DNA of 64,000 nt from Gracilibacillus massiliensis (lineage in GTDB: Bacteria > Bacillota > Bacilli > Bacillales > Amphibacillaceae), in contig NZ_CZRP01000011.1 of the NCBI RefSeq assembly GCF_001458115.1, positions 791,381 through 855,380 on the forward strand. Reading direction: 5' to 3'. Below the pieces are notes generated by a model that ran no database searches, was not told the origin of the DNA, and saw nothing but the letters and a program-made list of their open reading frames with translations. Made by a program: the position numbers and the translations under genes. Of this stretch, positions 26,067-37,583 are shown in pieces (position 1 is the first letter of the stretch; every line of letters begins with the position of its first letter).

Positions 26067-26843
26067 TTGGGACAAAAAGTTGTATTTCTCGATATTGATG
26101 GGACAATCTTTAATCATGAAAAAAAAATACCAATCGCTACAAAACAAGCTGTGAAACAGTTGCAGGAGAACGGTGTAATTGTTTCAATTGCGACAGGTAG
26201 AGCACCATTTATGTTTGAGAATTTATTAGAAGAATTAAATATTTCTACTTTTGTTAGTTTTAATGGTCAGTATGTTGTGCACGATGGCGAAGTAATTCAT
26301 CAAAATCCGATCGCATTGAATCAGCTGGAGGCAATTACAGAATTCAGTATAAAAAATAACCATCCATTAGTTTATCAGAGTATTAATGATATGAAGTCAT
26401 CAGTAAGTGATCATCCGCATATAACAGAGGGAATGGAAAGTTTAAAAAGAGAATTTCCTATCGTAGATTCTGAATACTATAAAAAACACACGATATTTCA
26501 GGTGCTGCTCTTTAACGGAGAAGAGGAACAAGCTATTTACGAAAATGCATTCGACCATTTAAGGTTTGTAAGATGGCATCAATATTCGTGTGACGTTATG
26601 CCAATTATCGGTTCTAAAGCGCACGGAATCGAACAATTCATTCAAGCTATGGAAATTGATTGGAAAGACACTTACGCTTTTGGAGACGGGTTAAATGATG
26701 TAGAAATGATTGAAAAAGTAAACATGGGAGTAGCTATGGGCAACAGTGTAGATGAAGTAAAAGCTATTGCCAACTATGTAACAGATGATGTAGACAAGGA
26801 TGGATTAAGCAAGGCCATGAAGCACTTGTCACTAATTGAATAA
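26067..26843 (+). CDS. ykrA: Cof-type HAD-IIB phosphatase
   Basis: 258 residues, TTG start behind AGAGGAGA. HAD motifs: VFLDIDGTIF (I), SIATGRAP (II), a Lys in GSKAHGIEQF (III) and AFGDGLNDVEMI (IV). The C2B cap lies between about 85 and 190. Family members dephosphorylate sugar phosphates or flavin/PLP-type metabolites; the substrate here is unknown. Divergent from rpoY-rnjA and convergent with def. Confidence 0.9.
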   Translation: MGQKVVFLDIDGTIFNHEKKIPIATKQAVKQLQENGVIVSIATGRAPFMFENLLEELNISTFVSFNGQYVVHDGEVIHQNPIALNQLEAITEFSIKNNHPLVYQSINDMKSSVSDHPHITEGMESLKREFPIVDSEYYKKHTIFQVLLFNGEEEQAIYENAFDHLRFVRWHQYSCDVMPIIGSKAHGIEQFIQAMEIDWKDTYAFGDGLNDVEMIEKVNMGVAMGNSVDEVKAIANYVTDDVDKDGLSKAMKHLSLIE

Positions 26844-26856
26844 AAAAGCATTTGAT

Positions 26857-26887
26857 CACAACCATGTTAATTTGGAACATGGTTGTG
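26857..26887. terminator. Bidirectional terminator between ykrA and def
   Basis: Stem CACAACCATGTT with AACATGGTTGTG, with an A-run to the left and GATTTTT to the right, in the 62-bp gap. Confidence 0.8.
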
Positions 26888-26905
26888 GATTTTTGACTAT
26901 TAGAA

Positions 26906-27460
26906 TTACTGATCACAAGCTTTGGCGTTTTCGGGGATGGTAAATGGATCTTGTTTGTTAATGCGGTCATAGAACATAACGCCGTTCAGATGATCCAATT
27001 CATGTTGAAAAACAATGGCAGCATATCCTTTGAGTTTCAATTTCACTTCATTTCCTTCAAGGTTCGTTGCTTTAATGGTGATTTTATGGTATCTAGGAAC
27101 GTAACCAGGAACTTCTCGATCTACTGATAAGCAACCCTCACCACTTGATAAATAAGTTTGGGCAATAGAGTGACTGACTATTTTTGGATTGATTAATCCA
27201 TAACTATATTGATTCTCGTCAAAATCTTGAAAATGAACAGCCATCATTCGTTTAGAAATGCCAAGTTGAGGTGCAGCTAACCCAACACCAGCTCTCAATT
27301 CATATTTTTCAGAAAGTTCTTCGTCTTGGCTATTTTTCAAAAATTGCAACATTTCTTCTAAAGTCTTTTTATCATCATCCTTTAAAGGTAATTTCACTTC
27401 TTTGGCTACTTGAGTAAGAACAGGATGCCCTTCTCTCACGATATCCTTCATAGTAATCAT
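26906..27460 (-). CDS. def: Peptide deformylase
   Basis: 184 residues from the ATG at 27460, preceded by GAGGTGG; a frame 18 bases longer would start in the ribosome site. All three motifs are present: [16 protein letters not shown] (Cys metal ligand) and HELDH (two His and the catalytic Glu). It removes formyl from nascent proteins. The [11 protein letters not shown] insertion and length make it a type II enzyme like B. subtilis DefB. Confidence 0.95.
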   Translation of the reverse strand: MITMKDIVREGHPVLTQVAKEVKLPLKDDDKKTLEEMLQFLKNSQDEELSEKYELRAGVGLAAPQLGISKRMMAVHFQDFDENQYSYGLINPKIVSHSIAQTYLSSGEGCLSVDREVPGYVPRYHKITIKATNLEGNEVKLKLKGYAAIVFQHELDHLNGVMFYDRINKQDPFTIPENAKACDQ

Positions 27461-27625
27461 TGATATCCACCTCTTCATTTAGTAGTAATATCTATCTTAA
27501 CGAAAAATAAAATAAAAATATAGAATTCTAATAAGCAATTTTTACTTTTCACAAAAAGATAGTCCTTTTTATGTTATAATAAATTCGCTTATTAATAAAG
27601 AAGTTGTTTTAGGAGGATTTTAAGA

Positions 27626-28270
27626 ATGAGAAAATTATTGTTCATTGCTGTTTCACTAACCCTTATTTTAGTTGGGTGTAGTGGAGAATCAGTAGCTAAT
27701 GACATGTATCAACACCTTGAAGAAACTGTGGAAATCGAGAAAACGTTTGTAGATCAACAAGAACCATTCATTGAATTAGAGCAAGAAGAACAGGATTTAT
27801 ATAATCAAATTATTGAATTGTCAGCTGATGAAATGGATGAAATTACATCATTATCAGAGCAAGCAATCACAACAATCGATGACCGAAAAGAGTTGCTACA
27901 AACAGAATTGGAAAGCATCGAAGCAGCAGAGCAAGAGTTTTCTAAAGTAAAGGATTATGTAGAAGACTTAGAAGAAGACCCTAAAAGTATCGCAAACGAT
28001 ATGATACAAACCATGGAGGAACGTTATAATACATATGGTGAACTTAATGAAGCCTATCATGCTTCATTAGATCAAGATAAAGTATTATATGAATTATTTA
28101 TGGATGAAGAATTAACAGAAGAAGAATTACGTTCGCAAATAGAAACTGTTAATAGTTCCTATGATAATGTATCAGAAATAAACAATCAGTTTAACGAATT
28201 AACAGAACAATACAATCAATTAAAAGAAGATTTTTATGAATCTGCAGAATTAAATGTGGTATATGAGTAA
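27626..28270 (+). CDS. ykyA: YkyA-type lipoprotein
   Basis: A 214-residue protein, signal peptide with lipobox LVGC (Cys 19), then an almost entirely helical, Glu/Gln-rich coiled-coil domain. It corresponds in position (between def and pdhA) and in type to B. subtilis YkyA, a putative cell-wall binding lipoprotein (YkyA/OBLF family). Strong ribosome site TTAGGAGGA. Confidence 0.88.
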   Translation: MRKLLFIAVSLTLILVGCSGESVANDMYQHLEETVEIEKTFVDQQEPFIELEQEEQDLYNQIIELSADEMDEITSLSEQAITTIDDRKELLQTELESIEAAEQEFSKVKDYVEDLEEDPKSIANDMIQTMEERYNTYGELNEAYHASLDQDKVLYELFMDEELTEEELRSQIETVNSSYDNVSEINNQFNELTEQYNQLKEDFYESAELNVVYE

Positions 28271-28274
28271 AACT

Positions 28275-28298
28275 AAGCTTTCGATTATTCGAAAGCTT
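28275..28298 (+). terminator. Terminator of ykyA
   Basis: Stem AAGCTTTCGA with TCGAAAGCTT, followed by TTTTTTT. Confidence 0.9.
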
Positions 28299-28442
28299 TT
28301 TTTATTTAAAAAATCTAATTTTAATAAAAATAGTACAGACATAAAAACAAAGTGAAACAGATGATATAAAAGCGCTTTTATTTCCGATGAACTATCCTTG
28401 TGAAAATAGCTAACAAAAATATAAATAAATGTTGCAAAGTGT

Positions 28443-28471
28443 TTGACCAACTTGGATCAATAAGCTAAACT
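28443..28471 (+). promoter_or_regulatory. Candidate sigma-A promoter of the pdh operon
   Basis: TTGACC (28443-28448), a 17-bp spacer and TAAACT (28466-28471). The 396-bp gap before pdhA contains no gene. This would give an untranslated leader of about 190 bases. I see no clear riboswitch fold. Confidence 0.45.
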
Positions 28472-28660
28472 AAGAATGAGAAAAAATTGTACCAGTTTAT
28501 TTAGTCAATTTTTATGTAACAGTTTGAAATGTTCATAAGCTGATTAATTTTTATCCTAACTGGGTATAGCAATAATAATGACTTTGGTACAGATTTTTTA
28601 ATCTTTTGGGAAAGCTAATTTTGATAAATTTAAATTAGGGATTGAGAAAGGAAGAGGTGA

Positions 28661-29749
<1,089 letters not shown>

Positions 29750-29752
29750 ATC

Positions 29753-30730
29753 ATGGCTCAAATGACAATGATCCAAGCAATAACTGATGCTTTAAGAGTT
29801 GAATTGAAAAATGATGAAAATGTTCTAGTATATGGAGAAGACGTCGGACAAAATGGTGGTGTCTTCCGTGCTACAGAAGGATTACAAGATGAATTCGGTG
29901 AAGACCGTGTATTTGATACACCATTAGCAGAATCAGGCATCGCTGGTATATCTATCGGACTTGCAACACAAGGGTTCCGTCCTGTACCTGAGATCCAATT
30001 CTTTGGTTTCGTCTATGAAGCAATGGACGCGATTAACGGTCAAATGGCTCGTCTACGTTATCGTTCTGGTAACACTGTTAGTATGCCAGTAACTATTCGC
30101 TCGCCATTTGGTGGAGGTGTACATACACCGGAACTACACGCTGATTCTCTAGAAGGACTAATTACGCAACAGCCAGGTATGAAAGTAGTAATTCCATCTG
30201 GTCCTTATGATGCTAAAGGATTACTTATTCAATCTATCCGTGACAATGATCCGGTTGTATTTTTAGAGCACATGAAACTTTATCGTTCTTTCCGTGAAGA
30301 AGTACCTGAAGATGATTACACGATTGAATTAGGTAAAGCAAATGTTGTTCGTGAAGGTAATGATGTAACATTGGTAGCGTATGGTGCAATGGTACATTCT
30401 GCACTAAAAGCGGCTGAAGACCTTGAAAAAGATGGCATTGATGCAGAAGTTATTGATTTACGTACTGTTATGCCTGTAGATTTTGATACAATTATCGAAT
30501 CTGTGGAAAAAACCAATCGTATGGTTATGGTACAAGAAGCACAACGTCAAGCAGGAATTGCTTCATATGTGGTATCTAACGTACAAGAAAGAGCAATACT
30601 ACACTTAGAAGCTCCTATCTTAACAGTAGCCGCTCCTGATACAGTATATGCATTTACACAAGCAGAAGAAGTATGGTTACCAAACTATAACGATATTATT
30701 GAAAAAGTAAATAAAGTTATTAATTTCTAA
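29753..30730 (+). CDS. pdhB: Pyruvate dehydrogenase E1 beta
   Basis: 325 residues. Transketolase-like pyrimidine-binding domain ([27 protein letters not shown]-type region) and C-terminal domain ([30 protein letters not shown]). Completes the E1 active site by holding the aminopyrimidine of thiamine diphosphate. AAAGGAGTCG overlaps the end of pdhA as its ribosome site. Confidence 0.96.
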   Translation: MAQMTMIQAITDALRVELKNDENVLVYGEDVGQNGGVFRATEGLQDEFGEDRVFDTPLAESGIAGISIGLATQGFRPVPEIQFFGFVYEAMDAINGQMARLRYRSGNTVSMPVTIRSPFGGGVHTPELHADSLEGLITQQPGMKVVIPSGPYDAKGLLIQSIRDNDPVVFLEHMKLYRSFREEVPEDDYTIELGKANVVREGNDVTLVAYGAMVHSALKAAEDLEKDGIDAEVIDLRTVMPVDFDTIIESVEKTNRMVMVQEAQRQAGIASYVVSNVQERAILHLEAPILTVAAPDTVYAFTQAEEVWLPNYNDIIEKVNKVINF

Positions 30731-30760
30731 GTAACAAAATCGAGACGGGAGGTCATTTGA

Positions 30761-32050
30761 ATGGCTTTTGAATTTAAATTGCCTGACATTGGTGAAGGTA
30801 TCCATGAAGGTGAAATTGTAAAATGGTTTGTAAAAGCTGGTGAAGAGATTAAAGAAGACGATGTGCTTTGTGAAGTACAGAATGACAAAGCTGTAGTTGA
30901 AATCCCTTCTCCAGTAGATGGAACAGTAAAAGAAGTTCATTTTGATGAAGGTTCTGTAGCGACAGTTGGTGAAATCATCATTACGATCGATGCAGAAGGC
31001 TATGAAGATGAAGGTTCTTCTGATGATAAACAAGAATCAGAAACAAAAGAAGAACCGAAGGAAGAGAAAAAAGAAGAAGCTTCTGAAGAAAAAGCGGATA
31101 AACAAGAAAACCAAGAGCCGGCAGCAAAAGATCCGAACAACCGCGTAATTGCAATGCCTTCTGTTCGTAAATATGCACGTGACAATGATGTCAATATTAC
31201 TGAGGTACAAGGTTCAGGTAAAAATAATCGTGTATTAAAAGAAGATATTGATGCGTACCTAAGTGGAGATCAAAAAGCAGAATCAACTGAATCTGCCGAT
31301 CAACCTAGTGAAGAAAAGGCTACAGCTAATGCTGTTCCAGAAGGTGAATTCCCTGAAACTCGCGAAAAAATGAGTGGAATCCGTAAAGCAATTGCCAATG
31401 CGATGGTAAATTCCAAACATAAAGCACCACATGTTACCCTACACGACGAAGTAGATGTAACGGAATTAGTATCACATCGTAAGAAATTTAAACCAATTGC
31501 TGCCGAACAAGAAATTAAGCTTACTTACTTACCATATGTTGTAAAAGCATTAGTTTCAGCATTAAGTAAATATCCGATTTTAAATTCTTCTGTAGATGAT
31601 GATACAGATGAAATTATTCAAAAGCATTATTATAATATTGGTATCGCAGCAGACACGGAAAAAGGATTGCTCGTACCTGTTGTGAAAAATGCAGATGCTA
31701 AATCTATCTTTGCTATTTCAAGTGAAATCAATGAGCTAGCTGGAAAAGCAAGAGATGGTAAACTTGCTCCAAATGAAATGAAGGGTGCATCTTGTACGAT
31801 TACGAATATTGGATCTGCAGGTGGACAATGGTTTACACCAGTTATTAACTATCCAGAAGCAGCGATTTTAGGTATTGGACGTATTGCAGAGAAACCAGTA
31901 GTTCGTGATGGGGAAATTGTCGTAGCACCAGTATTAGCATTATCTTTAAGCTTTGACCACAGAATCGTCGATGGTGCAACTGCACAGTATGCATTAAATC
32001 AAATTAAACGATTATTAGAAGACCCACAATTAATTATGATGGAGGGGTAA
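30761..32050 (+). CDS. pdhC: Dihydrolipoyl acetyltransferase (E2)
   Basis: 429 residues. One lipoyl domain (1-78) with the lipoylated Lys in [10 protein letters not shown], a linker of about 45 residues very rich in Glu and Lys, the peripheral-subunit binding domain ([15 protein letters not shown], about 128-162), a second linker, and the catalytic domain ending in [10 protein letters not shown] (His and Asp of the active site). It is the core of the complex. Confidence 0.96.
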   Translation: MAFEFKLPDIGEGIHEGEIVKWFVKAGEEIKEDDVLCEVQNDKAVVEIPSPVDGTVKEVHFDEGSVATVGEIIITIDAEGYEDEGSSDDKQESETKEEPKEEKKEEASEEKADKQENQEPAAKDPNNRVIAMPSVRKYARDNDVNITEVQGSGKNNRVLKEDIDAYLSGDQKAESTESADQPSEEKATANAVPEGEFPETREKMSGIRKAIANAMVNSKHKAPHVTLHDEVDVTELVSHRKKFKPIAAEQEIKLTYLPYVVKALVSALSKYPILNSSVDDDTDEIIQKHYYNIGIAADTEKGLLVPVVKNADAKSIFAISSEINELAGKARDGKLAPNEMKGASCTITNIGSAGGQWFTPVINYPEAAILGIGRIAEKPVVRDGEIVVAPVLALSLSFDHRIVDGATAQYALNQIKRLLEDPQLIMMEG

Positions 32051-32054
32051 ACAA

Positions 32055-33464
32055 ATGGTAGTAGGAGATTTTCCGATCGAATTAGATACACTAATAGTTG
32101 GCGCGGGACCAGGTGGCTATGTTGCAGCAATCCGTGCAGCGCAGACTGGTCAAAAAGTTACAGTAGTAGAAAAAGGTGACGTTGGTGGTGTATGTCTTAA
32201 CGTTGGATGTATCCCATCTAAGGCCTTAATCCAAGCAGGACACCGTGTAGAACATGCACATGGTGATGAAGCTTTAGGAATTAAATCTGAGAATGTTTCC
32301 GTAGACTTTTCAAAAGTCCAAGAATGGAAAGGATCAGTTGTTAAGAAATTAACAGGCGGTGTAGAAGGTTTATTAAAAGGAAATAAAGTAGATCTTGTAT
32401 CAGGTGAAGTTTATTTCGTAGACAAAAATACAGCAAAAGTGATGGATGATAAAAATTCACAAACATACACATTTAAAAACTGTATTATTGCAACAGGCTC
32501 AACTCCTATAGAGTTGCCATCTTTCAAATATTCTGATCGTGTATTAGATTCTACAGGCGCTCTTAGCTTACAAGAAATCCCTAAGAAGCTTGTCGTTATT
32601 GGTGGGGGTTATGTAGGTACTGAATTAGGTACTGCGTATGCTAACTTTGGTACTGAAGTTACCATTCTTGAGGGATTAAAAGATATTCTTGGTGGATTTG
32701 AAAAACAAATGAGTGCCTTAGTGAAGAAAAAGTTAAAAAGCAAAGGTGCAACAATCGTTACCGAAGCTATGGCTAAGGGCGTAGAGGAAACAAAAGACGG
32801 TGTAAAAGTAACATATGAAGCAAAAGGTAAAGAAGAAACGATTGATGCCGATTATGTATTGGTTACGGTTGGTCGTAAACCAAATACAGAAGAAATTGGC
32901 TTAGAGCAAGTAGGAATCGAAATGGATGACAAAGGTCTTATTAAGATTGATGAGCAATGTCGCACAAGTGTAGATAATATTTTTGCAATTGGTGATATTG
33001 TAGCTGGACCTCCATTAGCGCACAAAGCATCTTATGAAGGTAAAATTGCCGCTGAAGTTATTGCAGGTGAGAATTCGGTTATTGATTATAATGCAATTCC
33101 AGCTGTAGTATTCTCTGATCCAGAACTTGCTTCTGTAGGACTTACAGAAGAAGCTGCTAAAGAAGCAGGATATGATGCCGTAGCATCTAAATTCCCATTT
33201 GCAGCAAATGGTCGTGCATTATCCTTAAATGATAGTGATGGCTTTATTAAGCTTGTTACTCGCAAACAGGATGGTTTATTAATTGGTGGTCAAATTGCTG
33301 GACCTAATGCTAGTGATATGATCGCTGAAATAGGGCTTGCTATTGAAGCTGGTATGACAGCAGAAGACTTAGCACTTACAATCCATGCTCACCCTACTTT
33401 AGGTGAGATTACAATGGAAGCAGCAGAAGTTGCAATGGGTACGCCAATTCACATTGTAAAATAA
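32055..33464 (+). CDS. pdhD: Dihydrolipoyl dehydrogenase (E3)
   Basis: 469 residues. FAD-binding [15 protein letters not shown], redox disulfide [13 protein letters not shown] (Cys 47/52), NAD-binding [12 protein letters not shown] and the C-terminal His-Glu pair in HAHPTLGE. Re-oxidises dihydrolipoate of E2. Starts four bases after pdhC behind GGAGGGG; terminated at 33469-33501. Confidence 0.97.
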   Translation: MVVGDFPIELDTLIVGAGPGGYVAAIRAAQTGQKVTVVEKGDVGGVCLNVGCIPSKALIQAGHRVEHAHGDEALGIKSENVSVDFSKVQEWKGSVVKKLTGGVEGLLKGNKVDLVSGEVYFVDKNTAKVMDDKNSQTYTFKNCIIATGSTPIELPSFKYSDRVLDSTGALSLQEIPKKLVVIGGGYVGTELGTAYANFGTEVTILEGLKDILGGFEKQMSALVKKKLKSKGATIVTEAMAKGVEETKDGVKVTYEAKGKEETIDADYVLVTVGRKPNTEEIGLEQVGIEMDDKGLIKIDEQCRTSVDNIFAIGDIVAGPPLAHKASYEGKIAAEVIAGENSVIDYNAIPAVVFSDPELASVGLTEEAAKEAGYDAVASKFPFAANGRALSLNDSDGFIKLVTRKQDGLLIGGQIAGPNASDMIAEIGLAIEAGMTAEDLALTIHAHPTLGEITMEAAEVAMGTPIHIVK

Positions 33465-33468
33465 TGAT

Positions 33469-33501
33469 AAAAAAGGAGTCTGCGTGTGCAGACTCCTTTT
33501 T
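33469..33501 (+). terminator. Terminator of the pdh operon
   Basis: Stem AAAAGGAGTCTGC with GCAGACTCCTTTT and a T-run, directly behind pdhD. Confidence 0.92.
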
Positions 33502-33536
33502 TACAACAGTTAATACGCTTTTAGGAGGAATCTAGT

Positions 33537-34415
33537 TTGTTTAGAAAAAGTATCATAATGCTTCTCATAATATTCTTAGGTCTTTTCAGTGTTGCGTGTA
33601 GTAATAACGAGAGTGAAGAAGAATCAGGAGAAGAACAAATAACAGAAGAAGAGCCAACAGAACAGGAAACGAATACAACTGATGAATCGGAACCAGAAAC
33701 GGATGAGGAAACCTCACCTGATGAAGATAGTGAAATGGAGGGTGAAACAGAGCAAACCTCTGGTGATGAAGAAATAAAAGAAGCAATGTATGAATTAAAT
33801 GAGATATGGAATTTGGTTCCAATAGAAGAAGGTACCAATGAGAAGGTTGTTTTATTAACCATTGATGATGCACCTGATGGTCATGCTTTAGAAATGGCTC
33901 AAACCTTAGATCAACTTGACGCTCCTGCAATCTTTTTTGTGAATGGACATTTTCTTGAATCAGAAGAAAGTAAAGATGTGTTGCGTCAAATTCATGAAAT
34001 GGGCTTTGCGATTGGTAACCATACATATAACCATCAACGTTTATCTGAAGTAGACGAAGAAACACAAAAGCAAGAAATTCTTGAGCTTAGTGAACTTATC
34101 GAAGAAACTATTGGTGAAAAGCCCAAATTCTTCAGAGCACCAAACGGGGTAAATACAGACTATGCTTCAGCTTTGGTAGAAGAAGAAGGTATGTTATTAA
34201 TGAATTGGACCTATGGCTATGATTGGGAAGCGGACTATCGATCTAAAGATGCAATTGCAGATATTATGGTTAATACAGAACTTTTAACAGATGGAGCTAA
34301 TCTATTGATGCATGATCGTGAATGGACAGCTGCGGCATTAGAGGACATTGTTAAAGGTTTACGTGAGAAAGGCTACGAAATGGCCGATCCAATGACATTA
34401 AAATTGCCTGAGTAA
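33537..34415 (+). CDS. Polysaccharide deacetylase (NodB domain) lipoprotein
   Basis: 292 residues, TTG start behind TTAGGAGG. Signal peptide with lipobox SVAC (Cys 21) and a spacer of about 60 residues that is almost wholly acidic (Glu/Asp/Thr/Ser). The NodB domain starts at about 105: LLTIDDAPDG (metal Asp motif, Ala in place of the usual Gly), IGNHTYNH (HxxxH metal ligands), FFRAPNGVN and MNWTYGYDWE. It probably deacetylates peptidoglycan or another wall polysaccharide on the outer face. The acidic linker is unusual and may reflect a salt-adapted surface. Confidence 0.87.
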   Translation: MFRKSIIMLLIIFLGLFSVACSNNESEEESGEEQITEEEPTEQETNTTDESEPETDEETSPDEDSEMEGETEQTSGDEEIKEAMYELNEIWNLVPIEEGTNEKVVLLTIDDAPDGHALEMAQTLDQLDAPAIFFVNGHFLESEESKDVLRQIHEMGFAIGNHTYNHQRLSEVDEETQKQEILELSELIEETIGEKPKFFRAPNGVNTDYASALVEEEGMLLMNWTYGYDWEADYRSKDAIADIMVNTELLTDGANLLMHDREWTAAALEDIVKGLREKGYEMADPMTLKLPE

Positions 34416-34449
34416 ACAAAGGCTGTGACAAAAGAAATATAAAATAAGA

Positions 34450-34482
34450 AAAATCCAAACGAACTTAATCGTTTGGATTTTT
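34450..34482 (+). terminator. Terminator of the deacetylase gene
   Basis: Stem AAAATCCAAACGA with TCGTTTGGATTTT about 34 bp behind the stop. Confidence 0.85.
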
Positions 34483-34497
34483 ATGCATAGTTGGAAG

Positions 34498-34987
34498 ATA
34501 CTGCGACATAGCTGAAGTGGTAATTATGAGGTTTTATATGTGCTTTGCAACCGCTGCGGCTTGCCCGCCTTCCTTTCCGCGGGTTTTTACCCTAAGCTAA
34601 CTTTTTAAGCAAAGTTCGCTAAAAAAGTGGATCTTAGGGTAAAAACATCCCGCAGGAGTGAAAGTGGACGCCTTCGCTCTGAATGGATTCTACAACTGTT
34701 GTCACAGCTATCATGTTGATCTTTCTGTAAGTATTTCGTTTATATTACGCGATAGTAGTCTTTGTTTAAATATTTTAGAACATTAACTAGCGTAGGCGTT
34801 CGCTTCCACTCCTATGGGACTCGTTTTCCCTGAAAATCCACTTTTCCATGCGGTTTTTGCTTGGAAAAGTTAGCTGAAGGGAAAACCCCATGGAAAGGGA
34901 AGCGAACAAGCCGTAGCGGTTGTTACGCACAAATTTACTGTCAAAATGACTACATCATTTACTGCTTAGTATTGATATATTGCACAA
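34498..34987. repeat. Palindromic double-hairpin element P3
   Basis: The left outer end is TACTGCGACATAGC, then GTGGTAATTATGAGG and AACCGCTGCGGCTTGCCC. The left arm is about 34555-34680 (TAAGCTAACTTTTTAAGC and AAAAAAGTGGATCTTA), the spacer has ATTCTACAACT, and the right arm is about 34790-34920. The right outer end is diverged. It fills the gap between the convergent deacetylase and speA genes. Confidence 0.83.
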
Positions 34988-35008
34988 CAAATATTTTTGT
35001 CCCGGCTT

Positions 35009-36481
35009 CTATTTAAAAGCTACTCTCTCTTTCAGTACACGAACAGTTTTCAAGGATTCGTCTTCTAAGCCTTGAACAGGTAATCCAGATTTAATATTTT
35101 CAGAAATATAGGCTAAATTGTCTTCTGAAATAATTTCACCTGGTATGAAAATCGGAATACCTGGGGGGTACACCATTATAGATTCTGCACTAATTCTTCC
35201 AGCAGAGTCTTCTAAGAGAATGATTTCATAATCAGCATAAAAAGCATCACGAGGACTGACAGCAAGAATCGGTATTTCTGGAATTGAAACTTTAACGTCC
35301 TGTTGACTTGCTTTTGTTAGTAGTTCCATAGATAGCTCCAAAAGCGCTTTTAAAAGATAATTCGTGTCATCCTGATCATCAGCAGGGGTTAAAATACATA
35401 GAATATTATACATATCAGAAAGCTCTACTTCAATTTGAAATCTTTCCCTTAACCAAACTTCTGCATCGTGTCCAGTAATACCTAAATCCTTTACGGAAAT
35501 AATAATTTTAGTCGGATCGTAATCATGTGTGGCTTCTGTACCTAACATTTCTTTACCTGCACAATATAAATTAGGGATTTTATTAATATCTTCCCTTAGT
35601 TTTTGGGCAAGTTTAAGAGTATCAGATAATAACTGTTCACCTTGCTCAACTAAATATTTTCTAGCTACATCTAATGAAGCTAACAAAATATAGGAAGTGG
35701 AGGTGGTTGTTAGCATTGACATGACGGTTTGTACACGTTCAGTCTTAACAAGACCTTCTTTGAGATTTAAAACCGAGCTTTGAGTCAAAGATCCTCCCAA
35801 CTTGTGCACACTTGTTGCTGCCATATCAGCACCTGCTTGCATTGCAGATAAGGGTAATTCGTTATGAAAATGGATGTGAACACCATGTGCTTCGTCAACT
35901 AATACTGGTATTTGGAAAGTGTGTGCAATTTCAACGATTTGTTTCAAATCAGCAGCAATTCCGAAATAGGTAGGATTGATTACCAAAACCGCTTTAGCAT
36001 CGGGATGTGCATGCAGTGCTTTTGATACAGCATTAGGCGTAATTCCATGGGAAATCCCTAGTTTGTGATCAAGTTCTGGATGAATAAAAATGGGAATAGC
36101 ACCTGAAAATATAATAGCCGATGATACCGATTTATGAATATTTCTTGGAACGATAATTTTATCTCCTGGATTACAGACACTTAGTATCATTGTCATGATA
36201 GCGCCACTTGTTCCTTGCACTGAAAAATAGGTATGATCTGCTCCAAATGCGTTCGCTGCTAACTGTTGTGCTTCTTTGATCATACCTTTTGGATGATGTA
36301 GATCATCTAATGGTTCAATATTTATTAAATCAATAGCAAGTGCCTTATTTCCAATGAATTCTCTAAATAATGGATCCATGCCTTTTCCCGCTTTATGCCC
36401 GGGAATGTGAAAGGCTTTTGGTTTTTTTTCGATATGATGTAATAGGCCACTAAATAATGGGGTATCTGTCTGAGTATACAT
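35009..36481 (-). CDS. speA: Orn/Lys/Arg decarboxylase family, probable arginine decarboxylase
   Basis: 490 residues, the same length as B. subtilis SpeA. PLP-dependent fold type I with a short N terminus lacking the wing domain of enterobacterial enzymes. Motifs: HIPGHKAGKG, SVQGTSGAIM, VLVDEAHGVHIHF and the PLP lysine in AATSVHKLGGS (about residue 227). SpeA makes agmatine from arginine for spermidine synthesis; lysine as substrate cannot be excluded from sequence alone. In B. subtilis speA also sits between pdh/slp and yktA. Confidence 0.88.
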   Translation of the reverse strand: MYTQTDTPLFSGLLHHIEKKPKAFHIPGHKAGKGMDPLFREFIGNKALAIDLINIEPLDDLHHPKGMIKEAQQLAANAFGADHTYFSVQGTSGAIMTMILSVCNPGDKIIVPRNIHKSVSSAIIFSGAIPIFIHPELDHKLGISHGITPNAVSKALHAHPDAKAVLVINPTYFGIAADLKQIVEIAHTFQIPVLVDEAHGVHIHFHNELPLSAMQAGADMAATSVHKLGGSLTQSSVLNLKEGLVKTERVQTVMSMLTTTSTSYILLASLDVARKYLVEQGEQLLSDTLKLAQKLREDINKIPNLYCAGKEMLGTEATHDYDPTKIIISVKDLGITGHDAEVWLRERFQIEVELSDMYNILCILTPADDQDDTNYLLKALLELSMELLTKASQQDVKVSIPEIPILAVSPRDAFYADYEIILLEDSAGRISAESIMVYPPGIPIFIPGEIISEDNLAYISENIKSGLPVQGLEDESLKTVRVLKERVAFK

Positions 36482-36624
36482 GCTTTTGGTAGTGCTCCTT
36501 TAATAAATTTAAGTATAAAGCAAGAGGTATTATAGCAAATCATGTGAAGAATAGCTAGTTATAATGATGTACTTATGTAAAACAACATGTTAAAATACGA
36601 TCGAATCTAAATAAGAGGTGTTTT

Positions 36625-36897
36625 ATGATGAATTACAGCTATCCAATTGATGAAGCGTGGTCTACAAAGGAAATTATAGATGTGGTCAATTATTATTCTT
36701 TAATTGAAAAAGCTTATGAAAAAGGAGTGCTGAAGCAAGATTTAATAGCTGCTTACAATCGTTACAAGGAGATTGTGCCATCAAAAAGTGAAGAAAAGCA
36801 ATTAGATAAACAATTTGAAAAACAATCTGGCTATGTACCATTTCGAGTAATAAAAAAAGCAAAAGATCTCGAAAATGACAAGCTGGTGAAGATGTAA
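36625..36897 (+). CDS. yktA: UPF0223 family protein YktA
   Basis: 90 residues, all helical. Matches YktA in YSLIEKAYEKGVLKQDL, YNRYKEIVPSKSEEKQLDKQFEKQSGY. Function is unknown. A second ATG three bases later has better spacing from GAGGTG. Divergent from speA. Confidence 0.9.
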   Translation: MMNYSYPIDEAWSTKEIIDVVNYYSLIEKAYEKGVLKQDLIAAYNRYKEIVPSKSEEKQLDKQFEKQSGYVPFRVIKKAKDLENDKLVKM

Positions 36898-37010
36898 AAA
36901 CGTTTAGTGTAAAACAGTTGTTAAAAAAGAGACTGAGATAAAAGAATTCTATAACTAAAAAAAAAAACAATCATTCGAAATCGTTTGGTTTTATATGAGT
37001 ATTAGGAACA

Positions 37011-37497
37011 TACTGCGCAATAACTGATGTGGTAATTTTGACAGTAAATATGAGCGTACCAACCGCTACGGCTTGCCCACTTCGCTTTCCGGAGGGCATG
37101 CTCTTCAGCTAACTTTGTAAAGAAGATCACTTTACAAAGTGGATCTTCAGATCACGCTAATCCACCAGGAGTCGAAGTGGACGTCTGCGCTAATTTGATA
37201 TTTTACAACTCTAGCATGAAGTTGCATTGTGACATTACTTTCTTGTGAAAAATTCGTTGATTGGAGTAACAACTCAAAATGTTAGCTGGCACAATAGTTG
37301 TAGAAGCCTTATATTAGTGCAGGCCGCCCACTTTCACTCCTGTGGGAACGTTTTACCTGAAGATCCACTTTTTTTAGCGTTCTTTGCTTAAAAAAGTTAG
37401 CTGAAGGGAAAACCCCACGGAAAGGGAAGTGGGCAGCCGGAGCGGTTGTTAACCAGTTAAAAAAATTTCAAAATTACTATATCTTTTGTTGCGCAGT
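37011..37497. repeat. Palindromic double-hairpin element P4
   Basis: The best-preserved outer inverted repeats: TACTGCGCAATAACTG at 37011 and the complement (AACAAAAGATATAG.. then GTTGCGCAGT) ending at about 37497; the next inner bases GTAATTTTGA match on both sides. The left arm is about 37075-37190 and the right arm about 37320-37440, with the spacer bounded by TTTACAACT and AGTTGTAGAA. It fills the gap between the convergent genes yktA and yktB. Confidence 0.87.
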
Positions 37498-37583
37498 TTC
37501 ATGATATTGCGCAATAATACATATTACATGGTTCGTGTTTAAATTTTCAATAAAATATTTATATCATAGTCTCCTTATACTAT

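Noticed and set aside
30677..31194. Antisense and alternative frames in pdhC
   Set aside because: Shadows of the lipoyl domain and Lys/Glu-rich linker.
33521..34065. Antisense frames in the polysaccharide deacetylase gene
   Set aside because: They arise from the repetitive acidic codons (GAA/GAT) read backwards as Ser/Phe/Leu; no start signals.
36931..36991. Terminator behind yktA
   Set aside because: CATTCGAAATCG and neighbouring A/T runs can form only a weak imperfect stem; left out as a feature.
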